From the NCBI RefSeq assembly GCF_022354825.1, contig NZ_CP031168.1, forward strand, positions 3,101,501 to 3,165,500: DNA of 64,000 bases, written 5' to 3'. A program made the position numbers and the translations under genes. This document shows, piece after piece, positions 26,762-35,644 of this stretch; positions within the stretch are counted from its first letter, which is position 1; the number at the start of each line of letters is the position of its first letter. The stretch comes from Paenibacillus sp. H1-7 (lineage in GTDB: Bacteria > Bacillota > Bacilli > Paenibacillales > NBRC-103111). The notes under the pieces were generated by a model. The model was not told where the DNA came from, did no database searches, and saw only the letters and a program-made list of their open reading frames with translations.

Positions 26762-27706
26762 ATGACAGTGAAGCAACATTTGACATTCCGTGAAGACGGT
26801 ACTTTTACCATTGTGCAATTTACCGATGTGCATATGAAAGCGGGAGGAGAAGCCGATGATCGGACGCTGGCTCTTATGAGCGCCGTACTGGAGCAAGAAA
26901 AGCCCGATCTTGTTGTCTTTACGGGCGATGTTATCGAAGCGAACCGGTGCGACGATCCGCTGCATCGGTTTCATTTGGCCGCTTCCGTTGTCGAAACCAG
27001 CGGGACTCCTTGGGCTGTTGTATTCGGCAATCACGATACGGAAGCGAAGATTACGAGACGTCAGCTGATGGACCAAGCCTGCAGTTATTCGCATTGCCTC
27101 GCGGAGCCGGGTCTTGAGGCGCTGAACGGTGAGGGGAATTACGTGCTTTCCGTGAAGGATAGCAGCGGCCGGCCATCGACGGCGTTGTACTTTTTCGACT
27201 CCGGAAGCGTGTCGACGATACCTCATGTGAAAGGGTACGGCTGGATTCAAAGAGATCAAATTGCATGGTACGAGGAGCAATCCCTCGGATTAACGGCAAG
27301 CAACGGCGGTGTGCCGCTGCCAGCCTTGGCATTCTTTCATATCCCGCTGCCGGAATACGCCGAGGTATGGAATCGCGAAGTATGCTACGGGAATCAGTTC
27401 GAAAAGGTGTGCTGCCCGATGCTTAACACCGGCTTATTCGCTTCCATGGTCGAAATGGGTGATGTGATGGGCACGTTCGCCGGGCACGACCATGCCAACG
27501 ACTACTGGGGAGCCCTGCACGGGATTCGTCTATGCTACGGAAGAGCGACCGGCTACAATACGTACGGACGCGAAGGCTTCCCTCGCGGGGCGAGAATGAT
27601 CCGCTTGCGTTCCGGCGAGCGGCAATTCGATACGTGGCTCCGGCTCGATGACGGATCGCTAGTGCTGAACCAGCAGGAGCATCAGCCCGAAACGGTTGCG
27701 AAATAA
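26762..27706 (+). CDS. Calcineurin-like metallophosphoesterase
   Basis: A 314-residue cytosolic phosphoesterase with the full two-metal signature: FTDVH (D-x-H), FTGDVIE (G-D-x-x), FGNHD (G-N-H-D/E), then FFHIPL (His) and FAGHDHAND (G-H-x-H). The arrangement resembles the Dcr2/purple-acid-phosphatase-like bacterial group. The in-frame ATG at 26762 is preferred to 26750 because the ribosome site GAGGGGGAC lies between them. It has its own strong promoter and stands alone. Substrate unknown; a nucleotide or phosphodiester is likely. Confidence 0.9.
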   Translation: MTVKQHLTFREDGTFTIVQFTDVHMKAGGEADDRTLALMSAVLEQEKPDLVVFTGDVIEANRCDDPLHRFHLAASVVETSGTPWAVVFGNHDTEAKITRRQLMDQACSYSHCLAEPGLEALNGEGNYVLSVKDSSGRPSTALYFFDSGSVSTIPHVKGYGWIQRDQIAWYEEQSLGLTASNGGVPLPALAFFHIPLPEYAEVWNREVCYGNQFEKVCCPMLNTGLFASMVEMGDVMGTFAGHDHANDYWGALHGIRLCYGRATGYNTYGREGFPRGARMIRLRSGERQFDTWLRLDDGSLVLNQQEHQPETVAK

Positions 27707-27982
27707 TCATTTCTGATCATTGATTTTGGCAGTTGCAGTTATAATGTGAATCATATATAAGAATGGTAAGCTTTACCTGAAAATCGCCCGGCTATCGATA
27801 ACCTGAGTGCGACGGCTTATATCCCTGCAGATTTTCCGAATTTATGGGTATCTCGACCAGCTTGGCACCTTTTACAGTCGTCCCATTATCATTCGGGCTT
27901 TCCAGTTTACTGGCATAGCCTATTATTTTTTGTTGTTTAGGAATACTAGAACGGGCCTCTGACGAGGATTGTAAAATTGCTT

Positions 27983-28167
27983 GCGGACCGTAGATCCGTT
28001 ATTTTACCAAAAACGGTACTTTTTATATAGTGATCGGACCGTAGATCCGTTATTTCATCAAAATCAGCTATTTTCTCATGAAAAATTAGCAAATAGCGGA
28101 TCCTATGTCCGATCGCCTTTTAACAGATGCGTAAATTTAAGGAATAGCGGATTCGGTGTCCGATAGG
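27983..28167. repeat. Dispersed four-unit palindromic repeat, copy 2
   Basis: Same architecture as 8462-8645: forward CGGACCGTAGATCCGTTATTT at 27984 and again at 28035, inverted AAATAGCGGATCCTATGTCCG at 28091 and AATAGCGGATTCGGTGTCCG at 28143. The two forward units here are identical, so this copy is closer to the presumed consensus. The rest of 27707-28359 holds a 14-bp inverted repeat and a terminator; I see no gene in it. Confidence 0.8.
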
Positions 28168-28200
28168 CTGGCTGCTCTCAAGTTGGTGGGCAGCCGCCGT

Positions 28201-28243
28201 TGTTTTCAGAAAATGCATTTTAGCGCGTAATTTTCTGAAAACA
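28201..28243. repeat. 14-bp perfect inverted repeat
   Basis: TGTTTTCAGAAAAT and ATTTTCTGAAAACA flank a 15-base loop. There is no T-run. It lies 34 bp after the repeat element and may be a protein site or a decayed hairpin. Confidence 0.6.
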
Positions 28244-28323
28244 AAGCCGGACGCTTGAGATAGGAAAACTGCATCATAAGCAGCAGTCCCCCTTGGCATT
28301 TCAACCCGCTTTCTTCAAAAACA

Positions 28324-28351
28324 AAGGCGACCTTTATGATAAGGTCGCCTT
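28324..28351 (-). terminator. Bidirectional terminator after the uronate-isomerase-like gene
   Basis: AAGGCGACCTT and AAGGTCGCCTT pair perfectly around TATGAT, 9 bp after the stop of the minus-strand gene, with modest T-richness on both sides. Confidence 0.75.
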
Positions 28352-28359
28352 CTTCTTGA

Positions 28360-29628
28360 TTATCGGGTTACCGCAGGATCAGGTTTACCAAGGAACTTCC
28401 AGAACGTGCCGCCGAGCAGGTCTTCCACGTCACGGCGGATTTCTTCTTCCTCCAGACGCCAGCCGGCATCCAGCAAGTCGCTGTATTTATCGCACAGCAC
28501 CTTCGCAATAATGCCTCGGGAATGATCCCATTTATACAGCAATTGATCGAGGATGCGGCAATCGGAATGCTGCGGAATGATGCTTCCGCCCAGCAGCTCC
28601 AGGCGCATGCGTGTAATTTCTTCGATAAGGCTTGGGTTATTCAGGAACCACCAGCAGCCGAATACAAGCAGGTTGCGGTTTTTGCGCGCCGTAACGGCAA
28701 GCTCGTGCTGATTTTCCCGTGACAGCATCGTTACGAGGAATTTTACGTCCTGGTATTTGCTGACGATGCGCTCAACGGCTCCGATATCGCTCTTGCCAAG
28801 GCTGTCGCCTGCATCCTTAAGTGACGGATTGACTTTGCGCTTGACACCGATCATCATGGCGAACGGAATACCTGCTTCGCGGGCTACCGGTACGATACAT
28901 TCGTCGATAATTTTGACGCGCACGGAATCTTCCGGATAAGCAAAATCGTTAGGCAGGGAAACGGCCATATAAAGCGGGTTCATGCGGCCGATCCAATCCT
29001 TCAGAAAACGGCGGATTTCCGCCAGCGTTTCGCCGGACAAATCCTGCTTCACCTCATAGCCTTGCTCTACCAGCTTGCTCCAGCTTGTATCCCACAAGTT
29101 CAGCAGCGGATCGATGCGCAGCGCAGCAAGGAAACGGGAGTCGGTGCTGCCTCCTTCGGCCCATTTGGAACGCTCGTAAGCATCGAACGGATCGTTGGTC
29201 ATCACGACCGTCTTGACTTTGGCCAGCTCAAGAATGCGATCGATGTAGTCCGAAGCGCTGACCGAACGGAAATATTCGCGGTATGAATTCAGGTCGCGGC
29301 TCGACAGATCGAAACCAAGGCGGTTCAAAACCGTAACGACACCGCGGCAAGCCTCGCTGTATGGAGAGTGTTCGATGAACAGCGTTTGCCAGATCAGATC
29401 GGCCTGCTCCTGCTTGCTCATAGCCCAGAACGATTCATAGGACAGGTCGCTGCGGAAACGGAATGTTTCGGCAATGAGATAATGGTACGTAAGCAGCTCA
29501 TCTACACCCCACAAAAGCAAGTCGCCGAACGATTCGGCAAATAAGTGCGTATGTATGTCGGTGACTTGAGTGTTTTTCACTGTTTCTTGTACGAAGGATA
29601 AGAGCTGCTCTTTACTTTGAATCGCCAT
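28360..29628 (-). CDS. Divergent uronate (glucuronate) isomerase-like amidohydrolase-fold protein
   Basis: A 422-residue protein with the metal motif DIHTHLF at residues ~24-30 and the uronate-isomerase style GVDELLTYHYLIAETFR, followed by later HSDCR and LCDKYSDLLD. UxaC enzymes interconvert D-glucuronate/D-galacturonate with their keto forms. This looks like the divergent branch represented by the Bacillus halodurans BH0493 protein rather than canonical UxaC (~470 aa). ATG 29628 is used; GGGAGG lies 11 bases upstream, and an in-frame TTG at 29649 would overlap it. Monocistronic, with no other uronate gene beside it. Confidence 0.78.
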   Translation of the reverse strand: MAIQSKEQLLSFVQETVKNTQVTDIHTHLFAESFGDLLLWGVDELLTYHYLIAETFRFRSDLSYESFWAMSKQEQADLIWQTLFIEHSPYSEACRGVVTVLNRLGFDLSSRDLNSYREYFRSVSASDYIDRILELAKVKTVVMTNDPFDAYERSKWAEGGSTDSRFLAALRIDPLLNLWDTSWSKLVEQGYEVKQDLSGETLAEIRRFLKDWIGRMNPLYMAVSLPNDFAYPEDSVRVKIIDECIVPVAREAGIPFAMMIGVKRKVNPSLKDAGDSLGKSDIGAVERIVSKYQDVKFLVTMLSRENQHELAVTARKNRNLLVFGCWWFLNNPSLIEEITRMRLELLGGSIIPQHSDCRILDQLLYKWDHSRGIIAKVLCDKYSDLLDAGWRLEEEEIRRDVEDLLGGTFWKFLGKPDPAVTR

Positions 29629-29795
29629 GAATGAGGTAGCCTCCCGCAAAATAAGTTTATGTTAACGTGAACAATGATCTTATTATATCATTATTTTCGA
29701 AATAGGCATATACACATTCCAAGTGTTTTCGCCCGGCATACTTTATTAGGAGCTTTAAGGAAGTAAAATGTGTTTGTGGATTGGAGCCGACATGT

Positions 29796-29873
29796 ATGAA
29801 TAATAAAACGCCCCTCGTGATCATTCTCGTGCTCTTCATCTTGCTGGTCCTGCTGCTTATTGCCTTTTTGTAG
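29796..29873 (+). CDS. Very small hydrophobic protein (25 aa), YjcZ/sporulation-like
   Basis: ATG 29796 with GGAG 9 bases upstream encodes 25 residues, MNNKTPLVIILVLFILLVLL and a short tail, ending at TAG before a perfect terminator. A single hydrophobic helix rich in VLFILL is typical of small Bacillus spore-associated YjcZ-type proteins. Good ribosome site, short leader and own terminator make it likely real despite its size. Next to spore genes on both sides. Confidence 0.65.
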   Translation: MNNKTPLVIILVLFILLVLLLIAFL

Positions 29874-29892
29874 ACGCTTATGGATAAACGGT

Positions 29893-29922
29893 CTTGTGCC
29901 TTAGGAGCACAAGGCTGTTTTT
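29893..29922 (+). terminator. Terminator of the 25-aa gene
   Basis: CTTGTGC-CTTAGGA-GCACAAG followed by GGCTGTTTTT, 20 bp after the stop. Confidence 0.82.
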
Positions 29923-29948
29923 ATGAAAGTTGCGGTTTTCTGCGGCAA

Positions 29949-29986
29949 TAAAAAGCCTTGCACATCACGCGAGGATATGCAAGGCT
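29949..29986 (-). terminator. Terminator of the DUF1657 gene
   Basis: On the minus strand AGCCTTGCA pairs with TGCAAGGCT around a 15-base loop, then TTTTT. It faces the terminator of the convergent 25-aa gene. Confidence 0.82.
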
Positions 29987-30011
29987 GGGGCTTCTAAAGC
30001 TCATTAGAAAA

Positions 30012-30218
30012 TTAGAAGCCCTTGTATTGAGGCTCTTCATTTTCCAGCTGTTGTACGCGGCCGCTAATTTGATCCACAACGGATTGGGTCGTCTTAGCCG
30101 CTTGCTCAAACACTTGCTTTGCCTCTTGATTTTGCGTGCTTAGAGCAAAGGTTTCCAAGCTTGCTTGAGCGCTTTTCAACGAAGCAAGCGTTGTTTTTAC
30201 GTTAGATGCAACTGTCAT
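30012..30218 (-). CDS. DUF1657 small protein, spore associated
   Basis: A 68-residue, probably helical protein starting MTVASNVKTTLASLKSAQAS, a standalone DUF1657 domain. The start ATG 30216-30218 has GGGAGGTG 6 bases upstream; a longer frame to 30410 has no such site. Standalone DUF1657 genes accompany DUF421-DUF1657 genes and spoVA genes in heat-resistance (spoVA2mob-type) clusters, which is the context here, divergent from 2Duf. A TCATA and CATTAGTA pair 17 bp apart just upstream faintly resembles a sigma-G promoter. Confidence 0.88.
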   Translation of the reverse strand: MTVASNVKTTLASLKSAQASLETFALSTQNQEAKQVFEQAAKTTQSVVDQISGRVQQLENEEPQYKGF

Positions 30219-30251
30219 TGTTTTCACCTCCCTTACAAGTCCTATACTAAT

Positions 30252-30353
30252 GTGTGCAGGGTCAAAACATATGATTACTGGAATAAGTTGGGGGCCAGCT
30301 GGAAAAAAGTGAACGGCTCGACCTTTTATAACGATCCCGCCAGTGGTAAATAA
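30252..30353 (+). CDS. Possible 33-aa small protein or remnant
   Basis: From GTG 30252 to TAA 30351-30353 the frame reads a protein-like sequence containing YDYWNKLGASWKKVNGST. It lies in the divergent space between the DUF1657 and 2Duf genes. No good ribosome site precedes it, so it may be a gene remnant, or the intergenic promoter region read by chance. I include it only because the composition is more protein-like than expected. Confidence 0.25.
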   Translation: MCRVKTYDYWNKLGASWKKVNGSTFYNDPASGK

Positions 30354-30395
30354 TTTACTTGTGAAACATTTCGTTATCGGAAAGGAGAGGACGGA

Positions 30396-31253
30396 ATGGA
30401 CTGGCCTCATATAGTGCTCCGATCGCTCAGCGCTATCGCGATGCTCTATATATTGACGAGAATTTTAGGAAAAAAGCAAATTTCCCAGCTTACTTTTTTC
30501 GAGTATATTACCGGGATTACGCTGGGCGAGCTTGCAGGCTTCATTTCCACCGACGTTGAGGCTCATTACGCTCACGGCATCGCCGCGTTGCTTACCTGGT
30601 TTCTGGTGCCATTGACCATTGAACTGATTACATTAAAAAGCATTAAGCTTAGGCATCTGTTAGAGGGTAAAGGAACCGTTATGATTCAGGAAGGCAAGGT
30701 AATGGGAAAAAACCTGAAGAAGGAGCGGTACACCATTAACGAGCTGCTCGAGCAGCTGCGTACAAAAAATGTGTTCAACGTGGCCGATGTGGAATTTGCC
30801 GTTCTGGAGCCGAGCGGGGATTTAAGCGTGCTGCTGAAAAAAGAAAATCAGCCTCTCACAGCCAAGGACATCGGGCTTCAGGTCCGGCACGAGAAGGAGC
30901 CGCAAGCCGTTATTCTAGACGGTCGTATTATGAATGAATCGCTGGCGATCGCTGGCTTCAGCCGCGAATGGTTACATACCGAATTGGAGAAACTAGGGGT
31001 TACTTCCGACAATGTATTTTTAGGGCAGGTCGATTCATACGGTTCTTTATATGTCGATTTGTATGACGATAAGCTGCAGGTGCCGCAAAATAACGAGAGA
31101 CAGCTGCTGATGGCGAATTTGAAAAAATGCGAGGCCGATCTGGTCTTGTACAGCCTGTCCACCGAGAGTAAAGAGGCCAGAGTCATGTACGAGAACGCCG
31201 CCGCCCAAATTCGGTCGGAAATAGAGAAGCTCGCACCAATGTTGAAAAGTTAA
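30396..31253 (+). CDS. DUF421+DUF1657 membrane protein ('2Duf'-type, YetF-like)
   Basis: A 285-residue protein. Three N-terminal membrane helices (residues ~5-85, with LTRILGKKQISQLTFFEYITGI) are followed by the cytoplasmic DUF421 domain (DVEFAVLEPSGDLSVLL, GQVDSYGSLYVDLYDD). A C-terminal DUF1657-like helix pair (~235-285: NLKKCEADLVLYSLSTESKEA) completes it. This fusion is the 2Duf protein of spoVA2mob operons, which raises wet-heat resistance of spores by altering the inner spore membrane. It lies 17 bp before spoVAC, so it should be in the same forespore operon. Ribosome site AAAGGAGAGG. Confidence 0.9.
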   Translation: MDWPHIVLRSLSAIAMLYILTRILGKKQISQLTFFEYITGITLGELAGFISTDVEAHYAHGIAALLTWFLVPLTIELITLKSIKLRHLLEGKGTVMIQEGKVMGKNLKKERYTINELLEQLRTKNVFNVADVEFAVLEPSGDLSVLLKKENQPLTAKDIGLQVRHEKEPQAVILDGRIMNESLAIAGFSREWLHTELEKLGVTSDNVFLGQVDSYGSLYVDLYDDKLQVPQNNERQLLMANLKKCEADLVLYSLSTESKEARVMYENAAAQIRSEIEKLAPMLKS

Positions 31254-31270
31254 CGGAAGGGATGGTCTCG

Positions 31271-31750
31271 ATGGCTACAAAGGCAAAGCAAAAGCAAAAA
31301 CTCACTTGGACACAGCAGGAATATCAAGCTTTGGCCAAAGCAAAGGAACCGCCAAGACCGGTTTTTAAAAATTGCGTTCGCGCATTTCTAGTCGGCGGGT
31401 TGATCTGTGTCATCGGACAAGCCTTTAGCGAGATGTTCATTCGCTATTTCGGATTTACGGAACGGACTGCGGGCAATCCTACCGTGGCCGTAATGATTTT
31501 TATTTCCGTCGTCCTTACCTGCTTTGGGGTGTACGACAAAATCGCGCAGTGGGCCGGTGCCGGCTCGGCCGTGCCTGTAACAGGATTTGCCAACTCGATG
31601 TGTTCTGCCGCCCTGGAGCACAAAAGCGAGGGCATTGTCCTCGGGGTAGGAGCCAATATGTTCAAGCTGGCGGGCTCCGTCATTGTATTCGGGACTGTCG
31701 CCGCTTTTGTCATCGGGATTATTCATCTTATCTTTGGGATGGGGAGGTAA
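31271..31750 (+). CDS. spoVAC: Stage V sporulation protein AC
   Basis: A 159-residue inner-spore-membrane protein with four to five helices. SpoVAC is the mechanosensitive component of the SpoVA channel that moves Ca-dipicolinate in sporulation and germination. Family features: KNCVRAFLVGGLICVIGQ and, later, VPVTGFANSMCSAALEHKSEG, both diagnostic of SpoVAC/AE. ATG 31271 has GGAAGGG at suitable distance; ATG 31262 overlaps that site. Second gene of the 2Duf-spoVAC-AD-AE operon. Confidence 0.94.
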   Translation: MATKAKQKQKLTWTQQEYQALAKAKEPPRPVFKNCVRAFLVGGLICVIGQAFSEMFIRYFGFTERTAGNPTVAVMIFISVVLTCFGVYDKIAQWAGAGSAVPVTGFANSMCSAALEHKSEGIVLGVGANMFKLAGSVIVFGTVAAFVIGIIHLIFGMGR

Positions 31751-31756
31751 TCTGGC

Positions 31757-32770
31757 ATGCTGCAGGGACATCAAAGCTGGATTTTTCGCGAAAAGCCGGT
31801 GATTCAGTCTACGGCGACCGTCGTAGGGCCGGATGAAAGCGAAGGGCCGCTGGTCAACGACTTTGATATTGTGCACGGTGATCTGACGCTGGGACAAGAC
31901 AGCTGGGAGAAGGCGGAGCGGGCATTGATGGAGGAAGCGGGCAAGCTGGCGGTGGAGAATGCGGGCTTGACCAAAGAGCAAGTGCAGTTCTATGTCGGCG
32001 GCGACTTGATGAATCAAATCATAAGCAACACCTTCGCGGCAAGAACCTGGTCTATTCCTTACATCGGCATCTTCGGCGCCTGCTCGACGTCCATGGAAGG
32101 GCTCGCCCTGGCCTCGCTGATCATCGATTCCGGCTCCGCCAAATATGCGATGACCGGTACTTGCAGCCATAACTGCACCTCGGAGAAGCAGTTCCGCTAT
32201 CCGACCGAATACGGCTCGCAGAAGCCGCCGACGGCCCAATATACCGTAACCGGAGCAGGAGCGGCCGTGCTGGCCCGCAAAGGGGACGGTCCCGTTGTTA
32301 CCGGGGCGACGATAGGCAAAGTGACGGATATGGGGATCAAGGATCCTTTCAACATGGGAGCCGCCATGGCTCCGGCTGCCGTGGATACGATTCAAGCCCA
32401 CTTCCGCGATTTCAAGCGGGAGCCCGGATATTACGATCTGATCGTCACCGGTGACTTAGCTAAGGTGGGATACGATATTGCCTGCGAGCTGTTCGAAAAG
32501 CATAAGGTGCCAATGAACCAAACGACCTATAAGGATTGCGGCATGATGGTCTATGATATTGAAAACCAAGCGGTCATGGCCGGAGGAAGCGGCTGCGGGT
32601 GCTCCGCCGTCGTGACGTACGGGCATATTATGAAAAAGCTTCGCAAAGGCGAGCTGAAGCGGGTGTTGGTTGTAGCGACCGGTGCGCTGCTGTCCCCGCT
32701 ATCGTTTCAGCAGGGAGAGAATATCCCTTGTATCGCTCATGCCGTAGCAATAGAAAGCGGGGCGCAGTAA
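31757..32770 (+). CDS. spoVAD: Stage V sporulation protein AD
   Basis: A 337-residue peripheral membrane protein with thiolase fold that binds dipicolinic acid. Recognisable segments are the start GHQSWIFREKPVIQSTATVVGPDE, GIFGACSTSMEGLALAS and GGSGCGCSAVVTYGHIM. Length equals B. subtilis SpoVAD within a residue. The ribosome site GGGGAGG overlaps the end of spoVAC; spoVAE follows after 3 bp. It would be loaded onto the spore inner membrane with SpoVAC and SpoVAE. Confidence 0.96.
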   Translation: MLQGHQSWIFREKPVIQSTATVVGPDESEGPLVNDFDIVHGDLTLGQDSWEKAERALMEEAGKLAVENAGLTKEQVQFYVGGDLMNQIISNTFAARTWSIPYIGIFGACSTSMEGLALASLIIDSGSAKYAMTGTCSHNCTSEKQFRYPTEYGSQKPPTAQYTVTGAGAAVLARKGDGPVVTGATIGKVTDMGIKDPFNMGAAMAPAAVDTIQAHFRDFKREPGYYDLIVTGDLAKVGYDIACELFEKHKVPMNQTTYKDCGMMVYDIENQAVMAGGSGCGCSAVVTYGHIMKKLRKGELKRVLVVATGALLSPLSFQQGENIPCIAHAVAIESGAQ

Positions 32771-32773
32771 ATT

Positions 32774-33130
32774 ATGTTCATGCAGTTTGTATGGGCTTTT
32801 GTCATTGGAGGAGCTATTTGCGTCATTGGTCAGCTGCTGATGGACGTTGCGAAGCTGACGCCGGCTCACACGATGAGCACGCTCGTCGTAGCGGGTGCGG
32901 TGCTGGACGGAGTCGGTTTGTACGAGCCGTTCATCGATTTCGCTGGGGCTGGGGCTACGGTCCCGATTACGAGCTTCGGCAATTCGCTTGTTCATGGGGC
33001 GATGGCAGAGCTGAAGCAGAACGGAGCGATAGGGATCATTACGGGTATTTTCGAAGTGACGAGCGCCGGTATATCCGCCGCGATTATTTTCTCTTTCCTG
33101 GCTGCGCTGGTGTGCAGACCGAGAGGTTAA
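32774..33130 (+). CDS. spoVAE: Stage V sporulation protein AE (AEb type)
   Basis: A 118-residue membrane protein with three to four helices, paralogous to SpoVAC in its second half ([22 protein letters not shown]). It matches the SpoVAEb type, part of the dipicolinate channel. Last gene of the operon; it begins 3 bp after spoVAD and is followed by a terminator-like hairpin at 33195. Confidence 0.93.
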   Translation: MFMQFVWAFVIGGAICVIGQLLMDVAKLTPAHTMSTLVVAGAVLDGVGLYEPFIDFAGAGATVPITSFGNSLVHGAMAELKQNGAIGIITGIFEVTSAGISAAIIFSFLAALVCRPRG

Positions 33131-33194
33131 ATTTGAAAAAATAAGCAACTTATCCAGGGTTACATGCGTAATAATAGTAAGAGCGCTCGCTTGA

Positions 33195-33228
33195 CGCTTC
33201 AAGGATTTTTCCTTGGGGCGTTTTCTTT
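33195..33228 (+). terminator. Terminator of the spoVA operon
   Basis: CGCTTCAAGG and CCTTGGGGCG (two G-T pairs) around ATTTTT, followed by TTTTCTTT. The rest of 33131-33434 contains no gene I can support; it must hold the promoter of the moxR operon, which I cannot place with confidence. Confidence 0.65.
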
Positions 33229-33434
33229 ATTTCGGATGCTTGAAAGTGGTTCTGAAAGGAAGCAGGAGCGCGGAATGGAGGGACAAGCTGGCGAAAAGGT
33301 GCCAAAATGTGTAATTATACAAACAATTTTAGCATTATTGCATGTATACGGCTTTTTTTGAATCTTGTAAAATAGAATTAGGGCTTTTGCCGTATATCTA
33401 ATTTCACCCACATATCATAAGGAGGATCAGGATC

Positions 33435-34394
33435 ATGGAGCCTATCGTAAAAGAAGATATACAAATTGTTAAGCGCATACAAGCAAATTTGGAATCTTGC
33501 ATCCTCGGCAAATCGGAAGAGATTATGCTGTTGCTGACAGCCATGCTGGCGGGAGGACACGTTCTGCTGGAAGATGTTCCCGGAACCGGGAAAACCGTAT
33601 TGATCAAGTCATTGGCCAAGTCGATTCGAGGACAGTTTCGCCGGATCCAGTGTAATCCTGATTTACTCCCTACGGATATTACGGGAGTTTCCATATATCA
33701 TCCCAAGGACGAAGTATTTATTTTCCGTCCAGGCCCTATTATGACACATATATTGCTTGCCGACGAGATTAACCGCGCTACGACCAAAACGCAATCCGCT
33801 CTGCTCGAAGCGATGGAAGAACGCCATATTACGGTGGACGGGGAGACGCATGAGCTTCCGCATCCATTCCTGCTGCTGGCGACGCAAAATCCGATCGATT
33901 TTGAAGGCACCTACATGCTTCCCGAGGCTCAGCTTGACCGTTTCATGATGAAATTCAGTCTTGGCTACCCGGATGAAGCGACCGAGACCAAGATGATCCT
34001 CTCCCAAAGCGTCGTGCATCCGATCGAGCTGCTGCAGCCTGTGGCGGATGTGGAGCAAATCGGCGCCATCCAGCAGCGGGTCAAGCAAGTGCATATGGAC
34101 GATGCGGTGGCAGGGTATCTCGTTGCCATCACCCGCTTGACCCGCGAGCATCCGGCGATTTTCCTCGGAGCAAGTCCGCGCGCTACGCTGGCGCTTGTTC
34201 AGGCGGCCAAAGCTTACGCGCTGATCCAGGAGAGGGATTACGTCATCCCGGATGACATAAAGGTTCTTGCGCCGTTCGTCCTGGGCCACCGCATTCTGCT
34301 TCATGCTGAAGCGAGAATGGACGGGGCTACGGTACAGTCCGTGCTGCAATCGGTGTTCCAGCAGGTTAGAGTGCCTATCCGATTGGAGAAATGA
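33435..34394 (+). CDS. MoxR-family AAA+ ATPase
   Basis: A 319-residue ATPase with Walker A EDVPGTGKT (residues 46-54), Walker B ILLADEINRATTKTQSALLEAMEE, and the sensor region LLATQNPIDFEGTYMLPEAQLDRFMMK. MoxR proteins act as chaperone-like ATPases for membrane or surface assemblies with DUF58 and transglutaminase partners, which are encoded next (start-stop overlaps ATGA). AAGGAGG precedes ATG 33435. The specific client here is unknown. Confidence 0.94.
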   Translation: MEPIVKEDIQIVKRIQANLESCILGKSEEIMLLLTAMLAGGHVLLEDVPGTGKTVLIKSLAKSIRGQFRRIQCNPDLLPTDITGVSIYHPKDEVFIFRPGPIMTHILLADEINRATTKTQSALLEAMEERHITVDGETHELPHPFLLLATQNPIDFEGTYMLPEAQLDRFMMKFSLGYPDEATETKMILSQSVVHPIELLQPVADVEQIGAIQQRVKQVHMDDAVAGYLVAITRLTREHPAIFLGASPRATLALVQAAKAYALIQERDYVIPDDIKVLAPFVLGHRILLHAEARMDGATVQSVLQSVFQQVRVPIRLEK

Positions 34395-35644
34395 CTATGA
34401 TGAGGGAAACTTTCGTGCAGAAATGGACCGAACGACAGCGGGCAAGCAAGCAATTTTGGGCTGTTCTGGCGAGCTTCCTCGGGAGTTTGTGCTTCCTCCT
34501 GTTTCAAGGCGGCAAGCTGGCATTGATGCTTTTTGTCATTATGAGCATTTTAAGTATATATTTGCTGCTCGGCCAATGGAGCGGCATCAAGCGCACCCAA
34601 GGGGCGCGTACGCTATATAATGTTGATCACGGCGGCACTTTGGAGGCCGGGAGCTCCCTAGGCATAGCGATTCAGCTGCAAATACCGGGCTTTTGGCCCA
34701 TGCCCTATATTTTCGTGAAAGACCGGCTGTATCATAAGAACGGAAGCGAGCTCGTCTTCGAAGCGACTATCGTTCCCGATTGGCGCCGGAGAGGGGAGTG
34801 GGAGTACCGGACACCCGCTCTGAGAAGAGGCTCGTATTCGTTTGGTACGACCGAATGCGTGACGGAGGATATATTCGGCTTGTTCGAGCATAGCGGCTCG
34901 CTGGATTTGCCGCACAGCATTGTCGTTCTGCCGCAAACGATTCAAATCCGGGAGTGGCAGCAGTTCCATCAGATGATGAAAGGTACGAACCATCACTCGA
35001 CCACGACGCGGGCGGTCCGTGAGACCACCCAAATCAACGGGGTTCGCGAATATATTTACGGCGACAGGCTATCCCGGATTCATTGGAACGCTACGGCGAA
35101 GACGGGAACGTGGAAGTCGAAGGAATTCGAGCGGGAATCGCTTCCCAAAACGTATCTTGTGCTTGACCGGGAGCGGAAGGCTTACCCCGATCCGGAGCTG
35201 TTCGAGCTGGCGGTATCCGTAGCCGCTTCGTTGTTTCAGTACGGTCACAGCCGGGCGCTTGCGCTCGGATTGCTGTCCACCGGTGCCGATGACACCTATT
35301 TCGAGCCGAAGCTTGGCCAAAACCAGCAAAAGACGGTTCAGCAGCATTTTATCCAGGTAGAGCCTGACGGTGCATATTCGCTGCGGCAGGTGCTCCGCGA
35401 GAAGGTGCAGACTTTGGTTCCCGGCAGCTTTATCGCCATCATTTCTCCGATTCATGGCGAGCCGATGCTGCAAATTATTAGCTGGCTGAAGCAGCTGCAG
35501 CTGAACCCTTGCCACCTGTGGCTTTGCACGGACACGGACGCCAAGGAGCGCTGGATCAAGCAGCTGCGTTCCTCCGGCGTTACCGGCTACGCGATATCGT
35601 CCCTGCATGAGCTGCCTGTCGTGTTGGGAGGTCGAAGCGGATGA
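34391..35644 (+). CDS. DUF58 membrane protein
   Basis: A 417-residue protein with two N-terminal membrane helices (residues ~25-65) and a cytoplasmic DUF58 region whose hallmark is NGVREYIYGDRLSRIHWNAT (near 217-236). A von Willebrand-like fold in the C-terminal half (TYLVLDRERKAYPDPELFELA) follows. It is translationally coupled at both ends (ATGA overlaps) to the MoxR ATPase and the transglutaminase protein, forming the usual three-gene operon of unknown precise function. Confidence 0.92.
   Translation: MTMMRETFVQKWTERQRASKQFWAVLASFLGSLCFLLFQGGKLALMLFVIMSILSIYLLLGQWSGIKRTQGARTLYNVDHGGTLEAGSSLGIAIQLQIPGFWPMPYIFVKDRLYHKNGSELVFEATIVPDWRRRGEWEYRTPALRRGSYSFGTTECVTEDIFGLFEHSGSLDLPHSIVVLPQTIQIREWQQFHQMMKGTNHHSTTTRAVRETTQINGVREYIYGDRLSRIHWNATAKTGTWKSKEFERESLPKTYLVLDRERKAYPDPELFELAVSVAASLFQYGHSRALALGLLSTGADDTYFEPKLGQNQQKTVQQHFIQVEPDGAYSLRQVLREKVQTLVPGSFIAIISPIHGEPMLQIISWLKQLQLNPCHLWLCTDTDAKERWIKQLRSSGVTGYAISSLHELPVVLGGRSG

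Noticed and set aside
31388-32401. 337-codon antisense frame over spoVAC/spoVAD
   Set aside because: Shadow of two confidently identified genes; no start context or family.
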